Shown: piece after piece, positions 30,019 to 37,185 of the stretch
How the letters are laid out: every line of letters begins with the position of its first letter
How positions within the stretch are numbered: position 1 is the first letter of the stretch
Assembly (NCBI GenBank): GCA_016838845.1
Contig: JAEHKV010000081.1
Coordinates: 1 to 37,652 of the forward strand
Origin: Nitrosopumilales archaeon
Lineage (GTDB): Archaea; Thermoproteota; Nitrososphaeria; Nitrososphaerales; Nitrosopumilaceae
DNA: 37,652 nucleotides
Reading direction: 5' to 3'
The notes under the pieces: generated by a model
Seen by the model: only the letters and a program-made list of their open reading frames with translations
Told to the model about the DNA's origin: nothing
Database searches by the model: none
Made by a program: the position numbers and the translations under genes

Positions 30019-30828
30019 TTGTTGGATGAAGAATCAAACAATTCTCTCTCCGAAGTATTCATGGAGTTAGCAGGTGAAAGTCGATATGGCATTCTTCTAA
30101 TGTTGGAGGAAAAAAAGTGGAGGTCTTCTCAACTTGCAAAAGAACTAAACCTCACAATACAGGAAACTCATCGAAACACTACCAGATTAGCGAATGCGGG
30201 TTTGATAGAAAAGGGCTCTGATGGATTTTTTTCACTAACCTCCTATGGCAGAATTTTAGTTTCACAGCTTGACCCTTTTGATTTCCTCAATAAGTATAAA
30301 GAATATTTTACAGATCATTTCCCATCGGATCTGGCTCCAAAGTTTCTTCAAAGAATGGGAAATTTGAAAAACTGTGAATTAATTCAGGGAAATTTTGCCA
30401 TAGTTGAGAAATGGATGTCTTTAGCTGATGAAGCAGAAGATTATCTCAAAGTAATGACGTCACAGATACCCCCAGAGTTCTATAAACTAAAGGTATCAAA
30501 GGCAAAGAAAGGAATTAAAGTTTTTTTGATTCATGGGGAAAACACAATAGCTCCTAAAGGTTTCAAAAAAGAGCTTACAAGTTCTGGAGTACGAAGTCTG
30601 ATTTCAAATGGAATTTACAAAAGAAAAATGGTGAAAAAAATTCAAACTATGATTGTATTAAACGAAAAAAAAGGAATCATCTTCTTCCCAAATTCAAAAG
30701 GGGAGCCGGATATGTACTATGCCTTCATCAGTGATGATCCAGATTTTCATGAATGGTGTGTTGATTTCTTTGATCATGTTTGGGAAGTGGCAGGAGATTA
30801 TGATGTTTCCAAAATACGTGAAATCTAG
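30019..30828 (+). CDS. Winged-helix regulator, FilR1/DUF1724-like
   Basis: 269 residues: N-terminal winged helix (FMELAGESRYGILLMLEEKK, SSQLAKELNLTIQETHRNTT, RLANAGLIEKG) and a C-terminal sensor region with KVFLIHGENTI and GIIFFPNSKGEPDMYYAFIS, the outline of archaeal DUF1724/FilR1 regulators. TTG start at 30019, preceded by GGAGGAG (29998-30004). May be co-transcribed with the RHH regulator. Ligand unknown. Confidence 0.8.
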   Translation: MLDEESNNSLSEVFMELAGESRYGILLMLEEKKWRSSQLAKELNLTIQETHRNTTRLANAGLIEKGSDGFFSLTSYGRILVSQLDPFDFLNKYKEYFTDHFPSDLAPKFLQRMGNLKNCELIQGNFAIVEKWMSLADEAEDYLKVMTSQIPPEFYKLKVSKAKKGIKVFLIHGENTIAPKGFKKELTSSGVRSLISNGIYKRKMVKKIQTMIVLNEKKGIIFFPNSKGEPDMYYAFISDDPDFHEWCVDFFDHVWEVAGDYDVSKIREI

Positions 30829-30858
30829 GTTATTTTAACACAAATCTCTTTAAAGTTT

Positions 30859-31020
30859 CTATTTCCTTGCCTTCCTGATCAGTTTCTTAATGCCTCGGTA
30901 GGTCAAGGCTGGAACCACACAAGAAGGGCAGCCCATTTTTGAGATAGGACAACAACACCAACAGCTGCACTCTCCCTTCGTGTGGTTACAATCAGGACAC
31001 TGCTGTGAATTACTCTTCAT
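30859..31020 (-). CDS. Cys-rich microprotein with GECxCxCC motif
   Basis: 53 residues from ATG 31020: CPDCNHTKGECSCWCCC, then CPSC and a basic tail (GIKKLIRKARK). The motif C-x2-C-x-H-x2-GEC-x-C-x-CC recurs at the end of the 35036 protein. The start overlaps the stop of the acidic protein at 31010-31171 by 11 nt, suggesting coupled translation. A longer reading to 31098 in this frame overlaps that gene and is rejected. Metal binding likely. Confidence 0.65.
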   Translation of the reverse strand: MKSNSQQCPDCNHTKGECSCWCCCPISKMGCPSCVVPALTYRGIKKLIRKARK

Positions 31021-31171
31021 AATCATCATCGTAATCTTCGTCATAGTTCTCTTCGTCATATTTTTCAACCCAAGGTGGGTCCAATGGTTTTTTTTCATTA
31101 GGTATTACATCTGGAATTATGCTAGTGCTTCCTTGTAATCCGCTTAGAATAATTTGCATTTGTGTCTCCAT
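31010..31171 (-). CDS. Small acidic protein
   Basis: 53 residues. The N-terminal half is neutral (METQMQIILSGLQGSTSIIP) and the C-terminal half is strongly acidic (EKYDEENYDEDYDDDYEE). Its last 11 nt overlap the Cys-rich microprotein gene, which has a basic tail, so the two products may bind each other. Not covered by a long ORF; found by reading the minus strand. Function unknown. Confidence 0.55.
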   Translation of the reverse strand: METQMQIILSGLQGSTSIIPDVIPNEKKPLDPPWVEKYDEENYDEDYDDDYEE

Positions 31172-31214
31172 ATTACTATATCGAATGAATCACTCAAATT
31201 ATCAACTAAACATG

Positions 31215-31238
31215 AAATGAGATTTTTCAATACTTTCT
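31215..31238 (+). promoter_or_regulatory. Shared promoter block upstream of 31279 gene
   Basis: AAATGAGATTTTTCAA then CTAGCTGAT, starting 64 nt before ATG 31279. Preceded by ATCAACTAAAC as in 26191. Links a zinc-ribbon gene to the secreted-leader genes. Confidence 0.65.
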
Positions 31239-31278
31239 CCTAGCTGATATTATCACCAATTCTATCTAATAGGTGGGT

Positions 31279-31455
31279 ATGATGCGGTCAGAACCCCTTT
31301 CATTCACATGCCCAGTATGTTATGAACGAAGTTTGACCCATTCTGGTTTTCTAAACTCCTTGAACCTCTTCAAGATTACAAAATGGTTGATTTGTGACAA
31401 TTGTGGATTTTTGAGCGGCCTCGAAGATTTCAAAAATTTCTTGGTAAATGTATGA
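31279..31455 (+). CDS. Small zinc-ribbon protein
   Basis: 58 residues (ATG 31279; ATG 31282 also possible). CPVC and CDNC, about 27 residues apart, form a zinc ribbon. No signal peptide, unlike the other genes with the same promoter block. Function unknown; zinc-ribbon microproteins are frequent in thaumarchaea. Confidence 0.6.
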   Translation: MMRSEPLSFTCPVCYERSLTHSGFLNSLNLFKITKWLICDNCGFLSGLEDFKNFLVNV

Positions 31456-31520
31456 TTCTAAAAATTGCAATTGAAAATCATAATGAATTCTTAAGTAATA
31501 TCGTATCATTGTGATGTGGC

Positions 31521-31868
31521 ATGAGGTTAAGCGTAAGAGCAATTAAGGCCAATTGTAATCCTCAAATTAAACGACTCTTGTGGTTTCTATTTGCTGGTTC
31601 TAGAGGAGGATTAAACAGAATAAGAATAGTTTTGGTCCTTAAAAAACGACCATACAATACGCATCAACTTGCTAATGAAATAGGAATTGATTACAAATCT
31701 ATTCAGCATCATCTCAAAGTATTAGAAAGAAATAACCTCATAACAAGTAGTGGACAAAAATATGCAGCCCAATATTTTATTTCAACATTTTTAGAAATCC
31801 ACCTAAATGTATTTGATGAAATTGTAACAAGATTAGAAAATAGTAGCCTAGTAAAATTTAGAGAATAA
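31521..31868 (+). CDS. ArsR-like winged-helix regulator
   Basis: 115 residues. Helix-turn-helix with wing: GLNRIRIVLVLKKRPYNTHQ, LANEIGIDYKSIQHHLKVLE, RNNLITSSGQKYAAQYFIS. No Cys metal site, so not a metal sensor of the classical kind. The N-terminus is basic. Followed by two host hairpin repeats and the membrane cupredoxin gene at 32019. Confidence 0.8.
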   Translation: MRLSVRAIKANCNPQIKRLLWFLFAGSRGGLNRIRIVLVLKKRPYNTHQLANEIGIDYKSIQHHLKVLERNNLITSSGQKYAAQYFISTFLEIHLNVFDEIVTRLENSSLVKFRE

Positions 31869-31879
31869 ACTATTCATTT

Positions 31880-31903
31880 TTTACATTTGATACGAACTGT
31901 AAA
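31880..31903 (+). repeat. TTTGATACGAAC hairpin, stem TTTACA/TGTAAA
   Basis: Perfect stem just after the ArsR-like gene; followed by TCCTGAAAATTCT, the start of the AT-rich tail also seen after the 34156 copy. Confidence 0.75.
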
Positions 31904-31936
31904 TCCTGAAAATTCTCCCATCTTTTTTATTCAAAA

Positions 31937-31959
31937 TTACATTTGGTACAAACTGTTAA
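31937..31959 (+). repeat. Variant hairpin repeat, loop TTTGGTACAAAC
   Basis: Core with two substitutions and an imperfect stem (TTACA/TGTTAA), 34 nt after the previous copy. Confidence 0.55.
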
Positions 31960-32018
31960 TTGCTCATCATTGAAAATTGTATTCCCACTTTATATCCGAT
32001 GGACCGCATTAAAGTCTC

Positions 32019-32531
32019 ATGGCTAACGTAAGTGGAATAGCAGTAGGAATCGCTATAGTTGCAATTGCATTAGCCGTTGTATCATTTGGTTCAGTAACAC
32101 AAACTACAACACTACAATTACCGAGTGTTAGCTCCGAGCCTATAGAACGAACAATTTACATCAATCTCATAGAGCCCAAAGGTTCCACCAATATAGAAAA
32201 AGAACCATTCCCAACAAAGGCTCTCCCCGAGGGTGGGGGATATGAACTAAAACCTCCTGACGAAAGTGGTAGATGGGTTGTGGAAACGTATACCTTTTCT
32301 CCCTCTATCATCGTAGTAAACCAAGGAGATACTGTGAACATCAAAATGCTAGGAATCAACGGAGCACTACACAAAATAACTATCGAAAATTACATCAATG
32401 AATTTGATATACATCGTGGTGAGCTAAAAGAAATTTCATTTTTAGCAGACAAGACAGGTACCTTCAAAATGTCCTGCGATGTTCACCGCCCTGCCATGGA
32501 AGGATATTTGATGGTTTTGCCAAACGCATAG
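32019..32531 (+). CDS. Membrane-anchored cupredoxin
   Basis: 170 residues. An N-terminal membrane anchor (GIAVGIAIVAIALAVVSFG) leads to an extracellular cupredoxin domain with ligands His118 (GALHKI), Cys153, His156 and Met160 (CDVHRPAM). Typical electron carrier or copper protein of the thaumarchaeal outer face. Start ATG 32019. Unlike the fusion at 6843, it keeps both export signal and Cys ligand. Followed by a hairpin repeat. Confidence 0.88.
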   Translation: MANVSGIAVGIAIVAIALAVVSFGSVTQTTTLQLPSVSSEPIERTIYINLIEPKGSTNIEKEPFPTKALPEGGGYELKPPDESGRWVVETYTFSPSIIVVNQGDTVNIKMLGINGALHKITIENYINEFDIHRGELKEISFLADKTGTFKMSCDVHRPAMEGYLMVLPNA

Positions 32532-32550
32532 ATTTATGAAATTAAATTGA

Positions 32551-32574
32551 TTAACATTTGATACGAACTGTTAA
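32551..32574 (+). repeat. TTTGATACGAAC hairpin, stem TTAACA/TGTTAA
   Basis: Perfect stem, 20 nt after the cupredoxin stop. Confidence 0.75.
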
Positions 32575-32653
32575 GGAAAAAACAAAATCAGATTTGAGAA
32601 TAGTACATCGATCTTAAGTATCGTTTTAACATTATGAAATAAGATTAGAAATT

Positions 32654-32860
32654 ATGAAGGTCAAATGTCCAGAATGTAAAAAAGACGTAATTATTGTTAA
32701 AAACTATACGCATATTTTATGTGAATCATGCAAGCTTGATTGGGAATTTAAAGAATTTATAATGGTGCTGATGCGGAGCGACAAGACAGCTATGGATGTG
32801 CTTGCAGATTATGAAAAAAAATTGCAAGAAACATCTGAATCCTATGTTTCATGGGGCTAA
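32654..32860 (+). CDS. Small zinc-ribbon protein
   Basis: 68 residues: CPEC at the N-terminus and CESC about 20 residues later form the ribbon; the remainder is helical (MDVLADYEKKLQETSES). Ends 10 nt inside the possible ATG 32851 of the next gene, so translation may be coupled. Function unknown. Confidence 0.65.
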   Translation: MKVKCPECKKDVIIVKNYTHILCESCKLDWEFKEFIMVLMRSDKTAMDVLADYEKKLQETSESYVSWG

Positions 32861-34155
32861 ATATGACATTGGAAAAATGTGACGTTGCCATCGTTGGTGG
32901 TGGAATACTTGGAACCACGATCTCCTATTGGTTATCTGCCCTTTATGATCTAAAAATCTGTGTGATTGAAAAAGAAAGAGACGTTGCAATGCATACAAGT
33001 AGTCGCAACACTGGTTTAGTTCACTCACCGTTACATATTGATCCCAAAAAAAATAATGTGATTGCAAGATGTGCCTATGTAGGACGGGATTGGTGGCATG
33101 CTCTGGCAAAGAAAAGAAGTCTCCCTTGGAAGGAAATCGGCAAATTAGAAGTCGCCCTAGACGAAAAACAACACAAAACTCTGGAAAAATTTCAAAAGTG
33201 GGGAGTAGAAAATGGCATGTCAGAAAACGAATTAGAAATAATGGATTCAAAACAGGTTTCTCAAATGGAACCAAACGTAAAATGTCATTCAGCTATTTTC
33301 TCTAAACGTGATGTTTCGACAGATTACGGTATTCTAACAAAGCAAGTAATGATGGAATCACAAAAAAATGGAACAAAGTTTCTTTTTGATCATAACGTAG
33401 TAAATGTTGAAGAAAATTCCGAAGTAAAACTTACCTTCACTGATAATTCCATCCTTACATCCAAACTTTTGATAAATTGTGCAGCTGGACATTCCCTTGA
33501 TATTGCCAAGAAACTTGGTCTTGCAAACGAATATGCCCACCTGTTTTTTAGAGGAGAATATTGGGTTAATGGAAATCAATACGATTCAGTCAAAACCAAC
33601 ATCTACTCTGTTCCAACAAATTCTCAATTCCCATTCCTTAATCCTCACTTAATCAAAAGAGCAAATGGAGAAACACATGTAGGTCCTAATGCTGCTTTAG
33701 TTAGTGGACCAGAAGTATACCAAGGATCCACAAGCGATCTTTCTTCAACAATATCAGAGATACTAGAAATTTTTCACGGTAGCCCTAGAAAGTTATTCTT
33801 TAATCGTGCTTTTTTATCAATGGTGAAAAAAGAATGGCTAAGCTCAATTTCAAAAACGGCCATGATCAATAGAGTGAAAAAGTTTGTCCCAAGTATTCGT
33901 TCTAAGAGTTTTTCAAAACGAGGAGTTGCCGGAATTAGAGCCAACATCATTACCCCGGAAGGAACCTTTTTGCCAGAAGTAATGGAACTAAAAGGGAATC
34001 ATTCATTTCATATAATTAATTACAACTCTCCAGGCGCAACAGGTGCAGCTGCCTATTCAGCTTTGGTTGTAAAAAAATTACAGGACGCTGGATTTTTAGA
34101 TTATACACAGAAACCAAAGAATACGATTTGGAATTTTGAAGAGATTATCAACTAA
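32851..34155 (+). CDS. lhgO: FAD-dependent oxidoreductase, L-2-hydroxyglutarate-oxidase-like
   Basis: 434 residues of the DAO fold: dinucleotide motif VAIVGGGILGTTISYWL, then FAD-binding VIEKE, HTSSRNTGLVHSPLH around the flavin, and a C-terminal NYNSPGATGAAAYSALV. The N-terminal SSRNTG-VH block recalls LhgO, which turns L-2-hydroxyglutarate into 2-oxoglutarate. ATG 32851 overlaps the upstream gene; ATG 32863, just after its stop, is equally good. May connect with the aminotransferase/ALDH/acyl-CoA dehydrogenase cluster at 19.8-24.3 kb. Confidence 0.75.
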   Translation: MGLNMTLEKCDVAIVGGGILGTTISYWLSALYDLKICVIEKERDVAMHTSSRNTGLVHSPLHIDPKKNNVIARCAYVGRDWWHALAKKRSLPWKEIGKLEVALDEKQHKTLEKFQKWGVENGMSENELEIMDSKQVSQMEPNVKCHSAIFSKRDVSTDYGILTKQVMMESQKNGTKFLFDHNVVNVEENSEVKLTFTDNSILTSKLLINCAAGHSLDIAKKLGLANEYAHLFFRGEYWVNGNQYDSVKTNIYSVPTNSQFPFLNPHLIKRANGETHVGPNAALVSGPEVYQGSTSDLSSTISEILEIFHGSPRKLFFNRAFLSMVKKEWLSSISKTAMINRVKKFVPSIRSKSFSKRGVAGIRANIITPEGTFLPEVMELKGNHSFHIINYNSPGATGAAAYSALVVKKLQDAGFLDYTQKPKNTIWNFEEIIN

Positions 34156-34208
34156 ATTTACATTTGATACGAACTGTAAATCCTGAAAATTCTTAATTCT
34201 TAGTTTAA
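34156..34208 (+). repeat. TTTGATACGAAC hairpin with AT-rich tail
   Basis: Stem ATTTACA/TGTAAAT (7 bp) right at the end of lhgO, then a tail CTGAAAATTCTTAATTCTTA... whose 26 bp (34183-34208) are identical to 17793-17818, there serving as a promoter box. Confidence 0.75.
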
Positions 34209-34290
34209 AACAAGGTAGAACACTTAATCAAACGATTGTCAATTTTTTGATCTTCAATGCCTAGTTAAGATCCTAAATATTATGGTAAAA

Positions 34291-34353
34291 TAATGGCGGG
34301 TTATTGCTTCAGATATCGCATATGTCCCTCTGTCAGTTTTCAACCCACCATTA
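34291..34353. ncRNA. Candidate stem-loop in gene-free stretch
   Basis: TAATGGCGGGTT (34291-34302) pairs with AACCCACCATTA (34342-34353), 11 of 12 positions, loop 39 nt. The gap 34209-34473 holds no convincing ORF. It could be a small RNA or a terminator. Confidence 0.35.
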
Positions 34354-34473
34354 ATTCTTGAATCATCAAAAACTTTAGCTACAGATCATTTATTTGATTG
34401 GTAAATTATACCGCCCTATGGAAGCTGGTACCACGCACTCCTCGGATCTAACTTCCAATCTACGAGTAATAGT

Positions 34474-34695
34474 ATGTGCTCAGAAGCCAAGTACTGGCTT
34501 CCATTTTCTCCAAATTTGTCAGAGGGATGTAAATTTTTCATGGGAATGAAAATTAATCCTACAAATCCCGAAAGAGTGACGGTACAATACAAGTTTGAAG
34601 ATCAAGATAAAGTGCTCGTTAAAATGATGACACTGAATGAGTATGAAAGTCTAAAAAAAATTGACAATATGGAATATTGTAAATTAATGCAATAG
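34474..34695 (+). CDS. Orphan small protein
   Basis: 73 residues, beta-rich with Lys/Glu repeats (MKINPTNPERVTVQYKFEDQ). It starts at ATG 34474; no alternative in-frame ATG upstream. Three Cys are scattered and form no obvious site. A second overlapping ORF from ATG 34418 is less protein-like. It converges with the basic repeat protein at 34706. Confidence 0.45.
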   Translation: MCSEAKYWLPFSPNLSEGCKFFMGMKINPTNPERVTVQYKFEDQDKVLVKMMTLNEYESLKKIDNMEYCKLMQ

Positions 34696-34705
34696 AATGA
34701 AAAGT

Positions 34706-34963
34706 TTATTTCACTTTACGTCTTTTAGTGCCTCTTGCCGTTGAAATATATCTGCCCTTACCAGACGGACGCCCTGTTGTCTCTTTTATGTCACCATATT
34801 TTACGCTTCTAGTACCACGTCCCGTCGAAATGGTTCTCCCTTTTGCTGCCTCCTTTCGTTTTTTCTGAAGCCCTCTGTATGATTCACCCGTCCAGTTGTC
34901 GGACTCTTTTTCTACTATTCTTCTTTTAGTTCCTCTTCCACCTACTCTGACGACTTTAACCAT
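34706..34963 (-). CDS. Basic protein with RGTKRR repeats
   Basis: 85 residues, strongly basic. Three similar units: GGRGTKRR (8-15), TGRGTRS (46-52) and TARGTKRRK near the end, the last two inside GR-x-IST repeats. Low-complexity, Arg/Gly/Thr/Lys-rich, like RNA- or DNA-coating proteins. It is not the H1-like type at 25302. Function unknown. Confidence 0.6.
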   Translation of the reverse strand: MVKVVRVGGRGTKRRIVEKESDNWTGESYRGLQKKRKEAAKGRTISTGRGTRSVKYGDIKETTGRPSGKGRYISTARGTKRRKVK

Positions 34964-35001
34964 TCAACAATCTATTCTTTAACCATCTTTAAAGTTATTC
35001 G

Positions 35002-35013
35002 TTTGATACGAAC
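35002..35013 (+). repeat. TTTGATACGAAC core, degraded stem
   Basis: Core intact, but flanks are GTTATTCG and TGTCAACA, so pairing is weak. Lies downstream of the minus-strand gene at 35036. Confidence 0.55.
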
Positions 35014-35035
35014 TGTCAACACCTTATGAAAAGTA

Positions 35036-35257
35036 TCATTCAGGATCTTCTTCATCAGCTCGGCAACACAAACAAGCACATTCCCCATAAATGTGACCGC
35101 AACTAGAACATTGAAATTTCATCCTAGTTCTTTCCTTCCAAGTTGTATTTGGTTTTGTTCTAATCTTTTTACCACATTCTGAACATCGTGTAATGGATTT
35201 TGGATACTTAATTTTACAAGGTATGCAGAAATTATACAACAAATATGGACTCGACAT
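35036..35257 (-). CDS. Cys-rich protein with two zinc ribbons and GECxCxCC tail
   Basis: 73 residues. CIPC...CSEC (first ribbon) and CSSCGHIYGECACLCC (second region), the latter matching the motif of the 30859 microprotein. The C-terminus is acidic (RADEEDPE). Metal binding is almost certain; function unknown. ATG start at 35257. Confidence 0.65.
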   Translation of the reverse strand: MSSPYLLYNFCIPCKIKYPKSITRCSECGKKIRTKPNTTWKERTRMKFQCSSCGHIYGECACLCCRADEEDPE

Positions 35258-35338
35258 GATGAATATTCTTTACTTAGCAAAATAAAAGATTTCCAAGCAT
35301 CACGTTCTATTTCATACCAATTTGCATGAATTTTTAAA

Positions 35339-35360
35339 TTACATTTGATACGAACTGTAA
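35339..35360 (+). repeat. TTTGATACGAAC hairpin, stem TTACA/TGTAA
   Basis: 5-bp stem around the invariant loop, in the gap between two minus-strand genes. Confidence 0.65.
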
Positions 35361-35429
35361 ATTACTCTTGATTAATAGACAGAACGCCTTGTTTAATTCA
35401 CTTTTCAAAACAAAAATGGGTTCAAAATA

Positions 35430-35451
35430 AGACCCAACAAGTAGCGGGTCT
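35430..35451 (-). terminator. Hairpin AGACCC/GGGTCT after the 35459 gene
   Basis: Perfect 6-bp stem with 10-nt loop starting 8 nt beyond the stop of the minus-strand zinc-ribbon gene. Terminator-like by position; no T-run is obvious. Confidence 0.45.
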
Positions 35452-35458
35452 CAACGGA

Positions 35459-35602
35459 TTAGCCTTTTCCTATTCTGTACATTTTGGTACTACAGGTAGG
35501 ACAGGTGCCTTTTGTTGCAGGCCTACCATTTTTCATGGTGACAGATTTTGGATTCTTTATTTCTCTTTTTGCTCTGCATTTTACACAGTATCCTGTTGTC
35601 AT
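35459..35602 (-). CDS. DUF5679-like zinc-ribbon protein
   Basis: 47 residues: YCVKCRAKREI, then KNGRPATKGTCPTC and KMYRIGK. This matches a widespread small family with C-x2-C pairs about 27 residues apart (from memory, DUF5679). It is found in archaea and bacteria; probably binds nucleic acid. ATG at 35602. Too short for the usual ORF threshold but very likely real because of the conserved pattern. Confidence 0.85.
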   Translation of the reverse strand: MTTGYCVKCRAKREIKNPKSVTMKNGRPATKGTCPTCSTKMYRIGKG

Positions 35603-35693
35603 AACAACTAATCCTAAACTTGATCCTATTTAGAAAGATGCTGTGAATTTTGTTTAACAATAAACAGTAATTGCGAATGACTAGGATAAGAAA

Positions 35694-35945
35694 TTAACTA
35701 AATCCTGCTCCAAATTTGTCTCCTTCTTGCAACGGATCTAGAGAATCTGAATTTTTAAGCTTCAAATAAAGTAGTGCTTCGTAAACAAGTTGTAAAGCAG
35801 TTTCTTCATTAATTTTGAAGTTGATTTTTGCATAATCATGATATTTTTTTAGTTTGTTAGGATCTTGTTCATCTGGAGACAGTTTATCATCTACCATTAA
35901 GGATGCTAGTTTTTCAATTTGTGAATTATATTCTGACTCATCCAT
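35694..35945 (-). CDS. Orphan small acidic protein
   Basis: 83 residues, charged and helical (SQIEKLASLMVDDKLSPDEQ, EETALQLVYEALLYLKLKN), ending in GDKFGAGFS. No motif recognised. ATG 35945. Isolated gene with 90 bp upstream to the divergent 36037 gene. Confidence 0.6.
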   Translation of the reverse strand: MDESEYNSQIEKLASLMVDDKLSPDEQDPNKLKKYHDYAKINFKINEETALQLVYEALLYLKLKNSDSLDPLQEGDKFGAGFS

Positions 35946-36036
35946 TAGTTAATGAATAATTTTCGTTCATTTAATGTATTGTTCCAAATCAAATATTCAA
36001 GACTAATTTTTTGACGGTGTTTTTACAACAGGTGGC

Positions 36037-36228
36037 ATGACGCTTTTCTCAAAACTGATAATCAACGATGGGTTATATTGTATCAAAAGTTTAGAACGCA
36101 TGTTGTCTGAGAATCAAGAGGCAGAAATTGGTTGCATGTGTACAAAGTGTAACTGTAAGACAATTGTTCCACTCGTAGTTTCAATTTGTGACCTTGCCTC
36201 AAAGACGACCACTCATAAAATCGAATAA
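36037..36228 (+). CDS. Small Cys-rich protein
   Basis: 63 residues. CMCTKCNC in the middle and a later Cys form a likely metal site; the N-terminus (GLYCIKSLERMLSENQEAEI) is helical. No family recognised. The next small ORF starts 12 nt later in the same direction. Confidence 0.5.
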   Translation: MTLFSKLIINDGLYCIKSLERMLSENQEAEIGCMCTKCNCKTIVPLVVSICDLASKTTTHKIE

Positions 36229-36239
36229 ATCCCCTTGAC

Positions 36240-36377
36240 ATGAAAAGAACGCCAGCAATGAAAAACAATGAAAAAATGTGGAAGTTAGAATATTGGGAAT
36301 CTGCCTCTCATCAAGAACCTGATGAACAAAATAAAGTAAAAGAAGACGATGAAAATTATTGTGATAAGACACAATAG
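36240..36377 (+). CDS. Short acidic protein (uncertain)
   Basis: 45 residues (MKRTPAMKNNEKMWKLEYWE, then an Asp/Glu/Gln-rich tail). Accepted for its ATG and for the short gaps on both sides (12 nt before, 17 nt after), which suggest an operon from 36037 to 36814. No motif. Low certainty. Confidence 0.35.
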   Translation: MKRTPAMKNNEKMWKLEYWESASHQEPDEQNKVKEDDENYCDKTQ

Positions 36378-36394
36378 CAAGTTTGAGACTACAA

Positions 36395-36814
36395 ATGATG
36401 GCTATGAAAAAATTGAATATCTTTGGCAATTTTAAATTCGTGTTTATTCCAGCCATAGCAATAGTCTCATTTTCTCAGTTTATGGTAGTGCTGTTTGGCC
36501 AAACTATTCCTAATACGGTCTGGTCGTTTTTCAAAGAGGTGGGCTTTGTCATAGTTTTAGCAGCAGCTCTCATCTTTACAATTATGTGGTTATTTCGAGC
36601 AATTCCTCACCACAAGACAAAAAATTACTCTATAATTAGTTTTGATGTTTTTGGACAAGAATCAAAAATTGATGGATTGCGTACAGAGTTTAAGACTCAT
36701 GACGTAGCATGGAGTTTTATGAAGCAGTACAAAAAATCCTATCCTTTGCATCATTTCGCATTGATATCAGACATATCAAAAACAGAGAAAAAAACTATTA
36801 TCAGATATCTTTAG
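36395..36814 (+). CDS. Two-helix membrane protein
   Basis: About 139 residues from ATG 36395 (36398 and 36404 also possible). Two hydrophobic helices (FVFIPAIAIVSFSQFMVVLF and VGFVIVLAAALIFTIMWLF) are followed by a cytosolic 70-residue domain (YSIISFDVFGQESKIDGLRT, VAWSFMKQYKKSYPLHHFAL). No family recognised. Confidence 0.6.
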   Translation: MMAMKKLNIFGNFKFVFIPAIAIVSFSQFMVVLFGQTIPNTVWSFFKEVGFVIVLAAALIFTIMWLFRAIPHHKTKNYSIISFDVFGQESKIDGLRTEFKTHDVAWSFMKQYKKSYPLHHFALISDISKTEKKTIIRYL

Positions 36815-36883
36815 AAAAGAAGGGCATCAAACTAATTTAGAAACGATATAAGAAGCAGAGATCACTATCTTCTGATTAGAATT

Positions 36884-36994
36884 TTGCAATATAAGAAATG
36901 TCCATGTGAATGTGGTTGCACTAAAACAATATCAAATGTGTTTTATGATATTTGCATTCACTGTACACTTGGAACACATAAAAAACCTCAATAA
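36884..36994 (+). CDS. Tiny CxCxCGC microprotein, non-ATG start
   Basis: 36 residues if TTG 36884 is used (no ATG is in frame). KKCPCECGCTKTI, then CIHC and GTHKK, the same order as the 25138 protein. The conserved Cys pattern is the reason to accept it. Metal binding likely. Confidence 0.5.
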   Translation: MQYKKCPCECGCTKTISNVFYDICIHCTLGTHKKPQ

Positions 36995-37061
36995 AACGAA
37001 TTGTGAACCATTTGTTCGAAATACCCTTATACTAAATTCTTTAGGTTTTATTTGAAGTAAA

Positions 37062-37142
37062 ATGACAATCATTTTTGTTCCGATCAGACCAAGTAGAAGA
37101 AACGAAGAATTAGATGAATTAGAAAAGACAGAAGAACAATAA
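37062..37142 (+). CDS. Very short ORF (uncertain)
   Basis: 26 residues (MTIIFVPIRPSRRNEELDEL...). Only an ATG and a TATA-like AT stretch upstream support it. A host repeat core follows at 37186. May not be translated. Confidence 0.25.
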   Translation: MTIIFVPIRPSRRNEELDELEKTEEQ

Positions 37143-37185
37143 ATTTCTGAAAGAATTTCAGTCCCAAAAACTTGTTTAATTAACA

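Noticed and set aside
30859-31098. Longer form of the Cys-rich microprotein
   Set aside because: The upstream part overlaps the acidic gene at 31010-31171, whose end and the ATG at 31020 overlap in a coupled fashion; the extension itself is low-complexity.
35430-35451. AGACCC/GGGTCT as a tRNA or att remnant
   Set aside because: No cloverleaf can be drawn and the flanks do not match tRNA-Lys; a terminator hairpin is simpler.
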